Shown piece after piece: positions 1 through 6,591 of a DNA stretch of 38,139 bases. Each line of letters begins with the position of its first letter. Positions within the stretch are counted from its first letter, which is position 1. The notes under the pieces were generated by a model. It did not search any database, had not been told where the DNA came from, and saw only the letters and a list, made by a program, of their open reading frames with translations. The position numbers and the translations under genes are program-made. The stretch is taken from the IMG/VR virus record IMGVR_UViG_3300046012_000303, positions 1-38,139 of that record; one strand, given 5' to 3'. Source of the stretch: a virus.

Positions 1-126
1 GACTAAAGGTATCCCCCCATTTTTTTCTAAAGGACTTTTCAAAAGTTTTATTAATGAAGAAAGTGAGAGTATAGTAATGTTCTGTTCTCGTTTTAACCCT
101 ACTTTACAACTAAAGATAATAGATAA

Positions 127-144
127 TTCTTCAGTACTGAAGAA
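127..144. promoter_or_regulatory. 18-bp perfect palindrome, candidate operator
   Basis: The 18 bases TTCTTCAGTACTGAAGAA form a perfect palindrome. A copy with one mismatch lies at 6170-6187 in a divergent promoter region, and a weaker copy lies at 21684-21701. The site is in an AT-rich stretch just beyond the 3' end of the leftward gene at 180-716. Perfect symmetry and recurrence suggest a binding site for a dimeric regulator; the regulator is not identified. Confidence 0.5.
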
Positions 145-179
145 CACCATCGAACCACTGGTCACAACCAACCATGGTA

Positions 180-716
180 TTACCGAATTCCATACTGATC
201 GACTCTCAGCTCCGAATTATCCTCAAATCGGAACTTTGCCGAAGTGGTCTTACCACAACCATCAATGGTATTACTCAGCATCAATCCTTTCCGAGACTGA
301 GCTAATTCAAGACAGAGGTAAATAAATTCAAAAGAATTCACTACCATCTTCTTGTTGGTTCGATGTAAAACCACAGCAGAGATTAAGGTCTCTACTTCAC
401 CAGCTATTCCTGGCAAAGCTTGCTGATTTGTTCTCGTTTTGAACTTTTCTTCAAGTTGGACCCGGAGCTGCGCGTGACACGGGACCGGTCGCACCCGCTG
501 GTCGGATTTCACACAAAAATCCATGTAGTTTCCACCGCGCTGCTCCAGGTCGGTATCACCCGATCGGGTTAACTTAATCCGATTAAGGTCCGCGTTTCGA
601 TCTTCCACAACCAGTGATTGAATACGTTCATCCCATTGCACCTGTTGCGATACAATCGTATCGCTCGTGTGGCGTGCAACGGCCTGAGAATAACCCTGGT
701 TGATCTCATAGATCAT
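180..716 (-). CDS. hypothetical protein (178 aa)
   Basis: I do not recognise this protein. It starts at an ATG preceded by AAGGA ten bases upstream, a plausible ribosome binding site. The product is mixed in composition, soluble-looking, with no signal peptide or membrane segment. Its last third is more AT-rich than the rest. It lies downstream of, and on the same strand as, the gene at 885-1562, separated by a GC-rich structured spacer. A smaller rightward ORF (77-325) overlaps its 3' end, but the leftward frame is longer and has the better initiation site. Function is unknown; regulatory or early-gene roles would fit the position but are guesses. Confidence 0.6.
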   Translation of the reverse strand: MIYEINQGYSQAVARHTSDTIVSQQVQWDERIQSLVVEDRNADLNRIKLTRSGDTDLEQRGGNYMDFCVKSDQRVRPVPCHAQLRVQLEEKFKTRTNQQALPGIAGEVETLISAVVLHRTNKKMVVNSFEFIYLCLELAQSRKGLMLSNTIDGCGKTTSAKFRFEDNSELRVDQYGIR

Positions 717-753
717 CTGAAAATCATCCTTAATCGCGGATTAAGAACAGTCC

Positions 754-796
754 GGTTTGGCTTCGCGTCTATCAAATGCAGACGCGAAGCCAAACC
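754..796. repeat. 17-bp perfect inverted repeat with 9-nt loop
   Basis: Bases 754-770 (starting GGTTTGGCTT) are exactly complementary to 780-796, around the loop 771-779. In the leftward transcript this hairpin lies about 40 bases before the start codon at 716 and downstream of the gene ending at 885. No U-tract follows on either strand, so it is not a standard rho-independent terminator. It may be an mRNA-processing site, a leader structure or a protein-binding site. Confidence 0.75.
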
Positions 797-803
797 CGGC
801 CCC

Positions 804-876
804 GGCGCAGAGCCAGGGCCGAGTCGGCCGGCCAGGGCCTGCCGCACGTGGGGGGACGCGCGGCAGGCTCTGCGCC
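804..876. repeat. nested GC-rich hairpins in the spacer
   Basis: An 11-bp perfect outer stem pairs GGCGCAGAGCC (804-814) with 866-876. Inside it are competing stems: 817-822 with 824-829, and CCTGCCGC (838-845) with 860-867. The 9-mer GCCAGGGCC is repeated at 812-820 and 831-839. With the hairpin at 754-796, nearly the whole interval between the two leftward genes can fold. It may be a terminator or attenuator for the gene at 885-1562, although there is no U-tract. Confidence 0.65.
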
Positions 877-884
877 AGGGCGGG

Positions 885-1562
885 TTAGGCCGCTTTGTCA
901 AGTTGCTCCGCAACCTCCGCCTGCCGCTTGGCAAGTTCCGTGTTCAGCGCGTCGCGCATATAGGCCAGGGTCGCCGCGTCCAAGGCGTAATTGGCGCCTT
1001 CATCGGGCAGGCGCTCTGACAAGCGCCCGACTAGGTGCTCGACAATTTCCAACAGGGTTGCACTCGCCTGGGCTTCGCCACCCTCACCACCCTCACCACC
1101 CTTGTCACCCTTGTCACCCTTGTCACCCTCACCACCCTTGGCGCGCTCCTTGGGCTTGCTATCCCGACCCGCCGCCTTGATCGCGGCAATCGTTCCCCAA
1201 TAGGTTTGAAACAAGGGGAACATGGCATCAATAACGGTATCAAGTTCCGCGTTGGTGTCGATCGCACCCAGCCCAGCCGCTTTCCAATTATCTTCCTTTG
1301 CAGCGGCGAAACACCGCGAGGCGTAATTCTTTGCCGTGGCAAAGTGCCTATCCAACACCTTGTTACCCTGCCCGGCCAAGGCTTGGGCGAAACCCGTTTC
1401 GAGCAACCCGCGAACTGCTTTGCTTTCGTCAGGCTTAATCCGAACTAAGACTGAACCAATCAGAACGCCGCGCATGGAAGACGTGTTGCCGCTCGCGGCG
1501 AGCATGGCAGCATGGGAAACCATGCTGGCGTCCGTCATTGAGGAAATAACCTTGGAAGTCAT
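885..1562 (-). CDS. hypothetical protein with collagen-like Gly-X-Y linker (225 aa)
   Basis: The protein has an Ala-rich N-terminal region of about 135 residues, then seven consecutive Gly-X-Y triplets (GGE and three GDK, then GGE three times) at about residues 143-163, then a helical C-terminal region of about 60 residues rich in Ala, Glu and Leu. The triplets are encoded by a 9-base-type tandem repeat around 1080-1138, so their number could change by slippage. The start ATG has CGGAG nine bases upstream. It is transcribed away from the divergent region at 1.6-2.0 kb. I do not recognise either flanking domain; the linker probably joins two folded parts, and collagen-like trimerisation is possible but unproven. 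Confidence 0.75.
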   Translation of the reverse strand: MTSKVISSMTDASMVSHAAMLAASGNTSSMRGVLIGSVLVRIKPDESKAVRGLLETGFAQALAGQGNKVLDRHFATAKNYASRCFAAAKEDNWKAAGLGAIDTNAELDTVIDAMFPLFQTYWGTIAAIKAAGRDSKPKERAKGGEGDKGDKGDKGGEGGEGGEAQASATLLEIVEHLVGRLSERLPDEGANYALDAATLAYMRDALNTELAKRQAEVAEQLDKAA

Positions 1563-1690
1563 AGCGTTAAACTCCGTTTCAGTGTGGAAAACTAAAGCCT
1601 TAATTCAGAACTAAGCCTGCGCTTTACCTAAGACACACCTGTAGCGTGGTGCGCCTAGCGCGGGTGAATGAAGGCCGTAGTTCTCCTGTC

Positions 1691-1726
1691 ACGGGAAACC
1701 GCCCGTTCCGGTGGGGCGCACGCCCC
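1691..1726. other. hairpins in the divergent intergenic region 1563-1800
   Basis: The interval from 1563 to 1800 has no convincing gene. It contains two short hairpins: ACGGG (1691-1695) with 1702-1706, and GGGGCG (1713-1718) with CGCCCC (1721-1726). It separates leftward from rightward genes, so promoters for both directions are expected here. I cannot place them with confidence; an origin or small RNA would also fit. Confidence 0.3.
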
Positions 1727-1800
1727 GTTCACAAGTCAGAGTAACCCGGCTGGGGGAGGGATGTTGGGGAATTTTCTGAGTGGGAAACAGGAAGGATACC

Positions 1801-1902
1801 ATGTTTTTCAATGACTTAGCGGGTGGTCGGCCCCGCGAGGATGCCAAATTCAGCCCGAAAAAATTTTCAGAAATTCGGAAACTTCATAATACTTATAAGT
1901 AA
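1801..1902 (+). CDS. possible small protein, 33 aa
   Basis: A short ORF with a very good initiation site: AGGAAGGA ends five bases before the ATG. The peptide has a GGRPRED segment followed by a basic amphipathic stretch (SEIRKLHN), which resembles the beginning of a Hin-type helix-turn-helix, but the frame stops before a recognition helix could form. It may be a genuine micro-protein, a leader peptide for the downstream operon or a remnant of a DNA-binding gene. No continuation of the domain was seen in other frames after the stop. Confidence 0.4.
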   Translation: MFFNDLAGGRPREDAKFSPKKFSEIRKLHNTYK

Positions 1903-1998
1903 TTCATAGTAACGACAACCTGCGGGGCAGTAACAACTCCTGGTGAGCCGAGAGGACCGTGGTCACTGATTAATCAAACCCCCTCACGGACATTGAAG

Positions 1999-2025
1999 GG
2001 GCCGGCACCTACGGGTTGCCGGCCC
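1999..2025 (+). terminator. 9-bp hairpin before the small-gene operon
   Basis: GGGCCGGCA-type sequence at 1999-2007 pairs perfectly with 2017-2025 around a 9-base loop, followed by GCCTTTC. The tail is short in T, so termination would be weak. It ends 25 bases before the ATG at 2051 and may instead be a leader structure for that operon. Confidence 0.35.
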
Positions 2026-2050
2026 GCCTTTCAAACCCAAGGACCCAACC

Positions 2051-2227
2051 ATGAAGCTCCTTTTCCCCGCCCTCCTGCTTCTGGCCCTAGCGGCGTGTAG
2101 CGGCACCGACGTCCATCAAGTGCTCCCGTCGCCCCCGAGCTATCAGGCCGACGACGGCAACGTGTACCCGTGCCCGGACCCGGCCAACTGTCCTGCGCAG
2201 GGTGCGCCAGCCCCCGATGGCCAGTAA
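2051..2227 (+). CDS. small lipoprotein (58 aa)
   Basis: The peptide begins with MKLLFPALLLLALAAC, a short signal with a clear lipobox (L-A-A-C), so Cys16 should be lipidated after signal peptidase II cleavage. The mature part is about 43 residues, Pro-rich, with two further Cys residues. AAGGA stands seven bases before the ATG. Its last codons overlap the next gene. Phage lipoproteins of this size include Rz1-type outer-membrane spanins and superinfection-exclusion proteins such as Llp. There is no Rz-like partner here, so I leave the role open. Confidence 0.7.
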   Translation: MKLLFPALLLLALAACSGTDVHQVLPSPPSYQADDGNVYPCPDPANCPAQGAPAPDGQ

Positions 2228-2336
2228 GCCAGCCACCAAAGTCTTCGTGCGCCGGACGCCCAAGCGGCGTCCCGGTAGCACGTCGAAGCCGCGTGGCATG
2301 AAGTCGGGGGCCTTTGGGGGAAAGCATGCACGATGA
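2217..2336 (+). CDS. small highly basic protein (39 aa)
   Basis: This ORF starts inside the end of the lipoprotein gene and ends in an ATGA overlap with the next gene, a pattern of translational coupling. The product is extremely rich in Arg, Lys and Gly (RRTPKRRPG, then GGKHAR at the end) and has no hydrophobic core, so it is probably disordered and nucleic-acid binding or bound to an acidic partner. I do not recognise a family. Its place in a stack of overlapping short genes supports it as real. Confidence 0.5.
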   Translation: MASKPATKVFVRRTPKRRPGSTSKPRGMKSGAFGGKHAR

Positions 2337-2614
2337 AAGCCTCCATTCAATGGCTCTGTGAAAAGGATGGCATCATCCGCATTCACCCCGACGAGCCCGA
2401 GGATGGAGACATCTATGACTATCGGCACCCGTACGATTGGGCGCTGACGGTCGAGAAGCGTGGCGATCAACTCTGGATGATGGGCATGTGCAAGAAGCCC
2501 AGCATCTCACACGGCCACGCCCTCAAGGTTCTGTACGCCGCGCTGAACCTGAAGCCCAAGTGGGAACGGATCTTCACCAAACTCGATCGGGAGACTGGCG
2601 TTGCCCTATCGTAG
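2333..2614 (+). CDS. hypothetical protein (93 aa)
   Basis: The start codon overlaps the stop of the preceding basic ORF (ATGA). The product is soluble and mixed in charge, with an acidic patch (PDEPEDGD) near residues 19-26 and several Trp, Met and Lys residues. No motif was recognised. It overlaps the following membrane-peptide gene by 14 bases. It belongs to the rightward small-gene operon at 2.05-3.03 kb. Confidence 0.65.
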   Translation: MKASIQWLCEKDGIIRIHPDEPEDGDIYDYRHPYDWALTVEKRGDQLWMMGMCKKPSISHGHALKVLYAALNLKPKWERIFTKLDRETGVALS

Positions 2615-2714
2615 GTCCCGCTCCCACATCAGCAACGATCAGCTCGCCGCAATCATCGTTGGGTGGGCTGCAGCCATCGCACTAATGGCCCTAACACTGG
2701 TGGTGTTCCAATGA
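2601..2714 (+). CDS. small single-span membrane protein (37 aa)
   Basis: The proposed start is TTG with GGGAG seven bases upstream; the stop overlaps the next gene's start in ATGA. The peptide has a basic N-terminus (PYRRSRSH) followed by one hydrophobic segment of about 22 residues (LAAIIVGWAAAIALMALTLV). Basic residues before the span predict an N-in orientation. The gene fills a gap that would otherwise separate the two neighbours, which supports it. Function is unknown; it is too short for an ordinary holin. Confidence 0.5.
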   Translation: MPYRRSRSHISNDQLAAIIVGWAAAIALMALTLVVFQ

Positions 2715-3025
2715 AGCTCAAAATAATCCGAGAGGGCAAAGTCCTCGCCTACTGGTGCCAGGGCTGCAACCACGCCCATACCGTGCCGATCGACGGCTCA
2801 CGCGGCTGGAGCTGGATCCCTGCTACGCAGACGCTGCTGCCTAGCGTACGTCAGTTCAAGCCAGCCTGGACGGACACGCGAGGCACGGCGCATCCCGAGT
2901 TCACCCTGTGCCACCACTGGCTGAAGAACGGCAAGCTCGAGTTCCTCAACGACAGTGGCGGTCATGAGGTCAGGGGCGTGCACGAGCTGCAGGACATCCC
3001 CGAGAACTATGGTGGGCTTGACTAG
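2711..3025 (+). CDS. DUF6527-like protein (104 aa)
   Basis: The protein has the layout of the small phage family annotated DUF6527: an early CxxC-H motif (WCQGCNHAH, residues about 15-23), a Trp-rich middle (RGWSW), and CHHWLKNGKLEFLNDSGGH near the end, matching the usual C-H...DG.I.FL.DS.H pattern. The Cys and His residues are probably a metal site. The biochemical role of the family is not known to me. The ATG at 2711 was chosen over an in-frame upstream start because it overlaps the preceding stop codon. Its TAG lies within a CTAG shared with the convergent ORF. Confidence 0.7.
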   Translation: MKLKIIREGKVLAYWCQGCNHAHTVPIDGSRGWSWIPATQTLLPSVRQFKPAWTDTRGTAHPEFTLCHHWLKNGKLEFLNDSGGHEVRGVHELQDIPENYGGLD

Positions 3026-3144
3026 CCATCAATCTCCGTCTCTGAATTCTGCACCGCCAAACTTAGCCACTCATAGAGCGGCGCCCACTCATCTTTCCAG
3101 AAGCTCACCACACCGCCTAGCGGACAAGTGTGATGTTCTTCCAT
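3022..3144 (-). CDS. possible 40-aa protein at the end of the primase operon
   Basis: This leftward ORF begins inside the 3' end of the primase-helicase gene, with AGGAG five bases before its ATG, and runs into the gap between the convergent genes. The peptide is rich in Trp, Glu and aromatic residues (SFWKDEWAPLYEWL) and looks like one amphipathic helix. The tetranucleotide CTAG at 3022-3025 provides TAG stop codons on both strands. No family is recognised. The good ribosome binding site and tight packing argue for it. Confidence 0.5.
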   Translation of the reverse strand: MEEHHTCPLGGVVSFWKDEWAPLYEWLSLAVQNSETEIDG

Positions 3145-5618
3145 CCGCTCTCCTCCATTCCTCGCCCGAGCGGTATCATAACTTTCTTGAGTCCCTTTTC
3201 TTCGGCGATCTCTTTCATTCTCATTTGAAATGTCCTCAATGTAACAGGCCTTGCAACCCCCTGATTGAGTGAGAAACCGGAGTAGGCTTCGTACAATTGG
3301 GTTTCGGAGGTGGGGGGAGAACTCTTCGACCCAGTTTGAGCCGCCTCCCGGCCGAAAGGGTCGACGCGCACTGCCGCACTGGCCTCCACCCAATACCGAA
3401 CGCTGTCATTGTTGTGCGCCACGTCCTGAAGGTGTTCCTCATGGCTCTTCGGCAGCGTGTAGTCGTTGTTTTTCAGAAGCCGTGTGATACCCCGCACCGC
3501 CCACGCCGCAATCTGTTCCCGCTCCTCGGCCACGATCTGATTGGCCAGATCGGCGATGCGCTCTTCACGGCTGATCTTGTTCCAGAAGCCGATGATCAAC
3601 CAGCGACGGTTGAAGCCAGCACTGGTATCAGCCGACTTCGGTAGATGGTTCGATGCAAACCAATGCATCGACTGCGGCCGGAAGTGGAAGAGGGGTCCGT
3701 TCTTGCGCTGGGCTTCGATGCTCGATCCATCGACGATCTGCTTGAAGCTATCACCGGCTATCTTGTCTTTCTCCGACAGCTCACCCGCGATGTTGAGCAG
3801 CTTGCCGACGAGCGCCGAGGGTCCGAACTTGTCACCCCACATTTCCGGCTTGAGAGCCGAGACGACTTCGGGCGGCATCAACGCCTCGACGATGTTGAGG
3901 AGCTGAGACTTGCCGGTGCCTGCCATCCCGTAGAGCAAGGCCACGCGGGCGTACCGAGTGCCGACGCCGAACATCGTCGCCGCCATCAGTTCCTCCAGGG
4001 CCATCTTCTTCTCGGTGATGTCAATGTCCGGCCCAGCCTCGTCGTTCGTCCAGCACCGGTCGAGGAACGTCTGGAAGCGCTTTGCCCGGTCGGACTCCTC
4101 GGGGAGATACCGATATGGCATCGTGTAAGTGCAACCGTAGCTCGGGTCGTGTGGCAGAATTCTCAGTTCTTCGGTCACGTAACCGTTGGCGAAGTTGATG
4201 CCACAGCGGGGATCGGTGCGCAGTTCCTTCGTGCACAACGTACCCATCGTAGATACGATCCCGGTGTGATCGCCTCGTTTCTTCGCGGCGGGGAGACTGC
4301 CGAACTTGTCGGCAACGATCCGCATCAGGTCTTCGCGATCGACCTTCCTCCAGTGCGACCCGCTCCATTGCCAGAACGTGTCGGTGTGGAAGCGCAGCTC
4401 ACCGTAGGAGCTGACATCTTCGATGACCGCCTTGGCGATCTCAGTGTGGTCCATACCCTTGATCTCACCCTGGCGGGATTCCCGAACGCGGGTCTTGAGG
4501 ACCGACATCGTGAGTTGCTTACCCGAACTCTCGTGAATGAAGCGGAGCAGGCGCTCCGTCCGCATCGGGTCGAGAGATTCCGACCGTGAGATGCGATCGA
4601 GCACGTAGCTCGCCGTCTCCATCCAGGCGTCCGTATTAGCTGAACTCTTACTGAACTCGGACGTCATGTAGGCAATGAGCTGATCGTACGACCACTCTTC
4701 GTGCTCGATGGTGAACTCGAGCCCGTATTTCTTCTTGGTCTCATCGTCGATACCGGCGTCCCAACCCTTCGGCAGCGTCTTCTTGCGCTCAAGGACGTCA
4801 CGAACGAGGAACCCGATCAGGCTGGAGACGCCTTTCTGGATGTCCAGTTCGTCGCCGGCGATCTTCTCGACACAGCTCTCATGCCACGCCGCCATGCGCT
4901 CGATGGCTTCCTTGAGGGACAGCTCGCCGCGTGTCACACCTTGCGCCCAGAGACCGGCGACCTTAATCATCTGGTTGTCGCGGGAGCCGAGCGACACGTA
5001 ATCGGTGACTCGGGTCCAACCCGAGTGGCTCAGCTCGACGCCGTGCGCCAGTAGCGCTTGACGCAGCAGATTCTCGATCTCACGCGGGATGTGCGGGAGG
5101 TCGTCTAGGATATCGAGCAGTTCACAGTTAGCGATGTAGGGCCGCTTCGTGTCCGGATGGATCGATGGCGGCAACACGATCTGTGTCCGCGTGGAGAGCA
5201 ACTCGACGATCGTCTGGCTCTCTTGCATGTTCGGATCGGGATGAGCCTTCTTGATACGGAAGGTTTTCAGCGGGCCGCTGACCGGCTGCTTGAAGGCGAG
5301 GGCCATACCCTTGGAGCCGATACGCTGCCACGGGCTCATGCAGGGTGAGAGCACCTGCATGATGACGTCCTTGATCGCTTCGTCGGTGCTGTCGATGTCG
5401 ACCATGCACAGGCCGGACTGCGGGCCGAGTACGATACCGATGTTCGAGAGCGGATAGGCCTTCAGCCAGTACTCCTGCTCAGCAAGGGACGGCATCTTCT
5501 CGGCGTAGTACTGCCAGCCATCTGTCAGTGGCATCTTGTCATTCTGCTTCAGCGGAATGACTGGCAGGCCGCGCTTCCAATACTCAGGGGCGTTGTCAGC
5601 GAAAATCATGTTAGTCAT
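3117..5618 (-). CDS. Prim-Pol / SF3 helicase replication protein (833 aa)
   Basis: This is a two-domain replicative primase-helicase. The N-terminal archaeo-eukaryotic Prim-Pol domain (about residues 5-190) has the catalytic DxD in MVDIDS (D74, D76) and the family signature VLPPSIHPDT. The C-terminal superfamily 3 helicase has Walker A GMAGTGKS (about 564-571), a Walker-B-like region NIAGELSE (about 609-616), motif C FASNHLP (about 654-660) and an arginine-finger pair FNRRW (R671, R672). It should unwind and prime phage DNA, as P4- and D5-type proteins do. The ATG at 5618 is preferred over one 24 bases upstream because AGGAAGG lies just before it. It overlaps the upstream gene by eight bases. 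Confidence 0.93.
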   Translation of the reverse strand: MTNMIFADNAPEYWKRGLPVIPLKQNDKMPLTDGWQYYAEKMPSLAEQEYWLKAYPLSNIGIVLGPQSGLCMVDIDSTDEAIKDVIMQVLSPCMSPWQRIGSKGMALAFKQPVSGPLKTFRIKKAHPDPNMQESQTIVELLSTRTQIVLPPSIHPDTKRPYIANCELLDILDDLPHIPREIENLLRQALLAHGVELSHSGWTRVTDYVSLGSRDNQMIKVAGLWAQGVTRGELSLKEAIERMAAWHESCVEKIAGDELDIQKGVSSLIGFLVRDVLERKKTLPKGWDAGIDDETKKKYGLEFTIEHEEWSYDQLIAYMTSEFSKSSANTDAWMETASYVLDRISRSESLDPMRTERLLRFIHESSGKQLTMSVLKTRVRESRQGEIKGMDHTEIAKAVIEDVSSYGELRFHTDTFWQWSGSHWRKVDREDLMRIVADKFGSLPAAKKRGDHTGIVSTMGTLCTKELRTDPRCGINFANGYVTEELRILPHDPSYGCTYTMPYRYLPEESDRAKRFQTFLDRCWTNDEAGPDIDITEKKMALEELMAATMFGVGTRYARVALLYGMAGTGKSQLLNIVEALMPPEVVSALKPEMWGDKFGPSALVGKLLNIAGELSEKDKIAGDSFKQIVDGSSIEAQRKNGPLFHFRPQSMHWFASNHLPKSADTSAGFNRRWLIIGFWNKISREERIADLANQIVAEEREQIAAWAVRGITRLLKNNDYTLPKSHEEHLQDVAHNNDSVRYWVEASAAVRVDPFGREAAQTGSKSSPPTSETQLYEAYSGFSLNQGVARPVTLRTFQMRMKEIAEEKGLKKVMIPLGRGMEESGWKNITLVR

Positions 5619-6096
5619 TGGGACCTTCCTCAATACACGCACGCAGCCGGTCCACGATGCGCGTACGCATATCGGGATCGAGTTCAGTGGCGAAGATGTC
5701 CAGGATCAGCTCCTGGAACTGGTGAATACGCTTCAGCCCAACGGCTCGCTCGTTGATCGAGACGACTTTTTCGAGCAGCGCCGCACTGGTTCGGAACCAA
5801 GACATGCGCTCGGCGACGTCTTCATCGCTGATTTTGTCGCCGAAATTGCTCATTTCGTCGTACAATTTGGTCGCTTCTTGCTCCAAAACAGCCCATTTAT
5901 CGGCGTTTTCACCGAAAAACAGGCCATTTTTGGGGATTTCCGGCGCTTTTTGACCGAAAACACGCAGAAAGTCCCGTAATTCAGGTGAATACGGGCAATC
6001 TTCTGCATCTAGGTAGGTGGGGTCGTTAGCGAGGGATGCGGCGATGATCCGGAGCGGTGTGAGGCTCTTCGGATCCAGGGTGGGGTACTCGGACAT
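5611..6096 (-). CDS. hypothetical helical protein upstream of primase (161 aa)
   Basis: The product looks almost entirely helical. The C-terminal half (about 95-155) has a long heptad-like pattern (SAALLEKVVSINERA and onward) ending in TRIVDRL. It is the first gene of the leftward operon and overlaps the primase-helicase gene by eight bases, so the two are probably co-translated. Small helical proteins of this size can be replication accessory factors or small terminase subunits. Its position, divergent from the large terminase, does not settle which. No motif decides the function, and the ribosome binding site is weak. Confidence 0.7.
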   Translation of the reverse strand: MSEYPTLDPKSLTPLRIIAASLANDPTYLDAEDCPYSPELRDFLRVFGQKAPEIPKNGLFFGENADKWAVLEQEATKLYDEMSNFGDKISDEDVAERMSWFRTSAALLEKVVSINERAVGLKRIHQFQELILDIFATELDPDMRTRIVDRLRACIEEGPND

Positions 6097-6169
6097 GGGC
6101 TACCGGCGGTTAATGTGGCGATAAAGCCATGTTTAAGCGAGGTAGTAACTGGGTACCAGGGGAATATAC

Positions 6170-6187
6170 TTCATCAGTACTGAAGAA
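6170..6187. promoter_or_regulatory. near-perfect copy of the 18-bp palindrome, candidate operator
   Basis: TTCATCAGTACTGAAGAA differs at one position from the perfect palindrome at 127-144, and the identity extends to 16 contiguous bases (6174-6189) in inverted orientation. The site is in the 136-base region between the divergent primase operon and the small genes leading to the terminase, where a repressor could control both directions. Confidence 0.55.
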
Positions 6188-6232
6188 TTAAGCTTCTTTG
6201 CTTTTTATCTAAGTAAAGCGTAGTGCTTGTAC

Positions 6233-6463
6233 ATGAGCACTACATTCTGGTCCGACATGCGTGCTGAGCGAAAGCACCCTCCGGAACGAATCTCCTCGGA
6301 GGAGTTCTTGGCACTCCCGACCCAGGCGCCTGGGGGTTACCGCGTCCATTGGCGGGAGCTGCGTAATGGCAAGTGGTTCGTCGTCTACCGAGGGATGAGC
6401 TGTGGGATGCCCTACCAGTACTGCTATCGCCCCGTCATAACGCTTCGTGCGGAGGCGGCATGA
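6233..6463 (+). CDS. hypothetical protein (76 aa)
   Basis: The first gene of the rightward packaging operon. I chose the ATG at 6233; a TTG six bases upstream is possible, and neither has a strong ribosome binding site. The peptide is basic with several aromatic residues (GKWFVVYRGM) and two Cys, possibly a small beta-rich fold. Its stop overlaps the next gene's start in ATGA. No family is recognised. Confidence 0.55.
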   Translation: MSTTFWSDMRAERKHPPERISSEEFLALPTQAPGGYRVHWRELRNGKWFVVYRGMSCGMPYQYCYRPVITLRAEAA

Positions 6464-6591
6464 GAGCCCCCGAAGGTTGGACCCCACCACCGCTTCGTCC
6501 ACGGATAAACAAGCCCAGTGACATGCCGTTCCGGCTGATTGTCCTCGCCTTGTATGCGGGCGTCCTCTTCGCCGTTGCGTTTTTCAAGTGA
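6460..6591 (+). CDS. small single-span membrane protein (43 aa)
   Basis: The start overlaps the preceding stop (ATGA) and the stop overlaps the GTG start of the terminase (GTGA), so three genes are coupled in a row. The N-terminal 25 residues are Pro- and Arg-rich. The C-terminus is one hydrophobic segment, RLIVLALYAGVLFAVAFF, ending in Lys. A C-terminal membrane anchor with a short cytoplasmic tail is predicted. The role is unknown. Confidence 0.55.
   Translation: MRAPEGWTPPPLRPRINKPSDMPFRLIVLALYAGVLFAVAFFK

Noticed and set aside
77-325. Rightward ORF of 82 codons at the left edge
   Set aside because: It contains the perfect palindrome at 127-144 and overlaps the longer leftward gene at 180-716. 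It has a passable ribosome binding site (GAGAG), so it is not fully excluded.
3645-4589. Rightward ORF of 314 codons opposite the primase-helicase
   Set aside because: The leftward frame has complete Prim-Pol and SF3 motifs; this one is its complement, with a typical shadow composition.
5611-6096. Small terminase subunit
   Set aside because: The size and helical content are compatible, but it is on the opposite strand to the large subunit and begins the replication operon; no DNA-binding motif is visible, so I left it as unknown.
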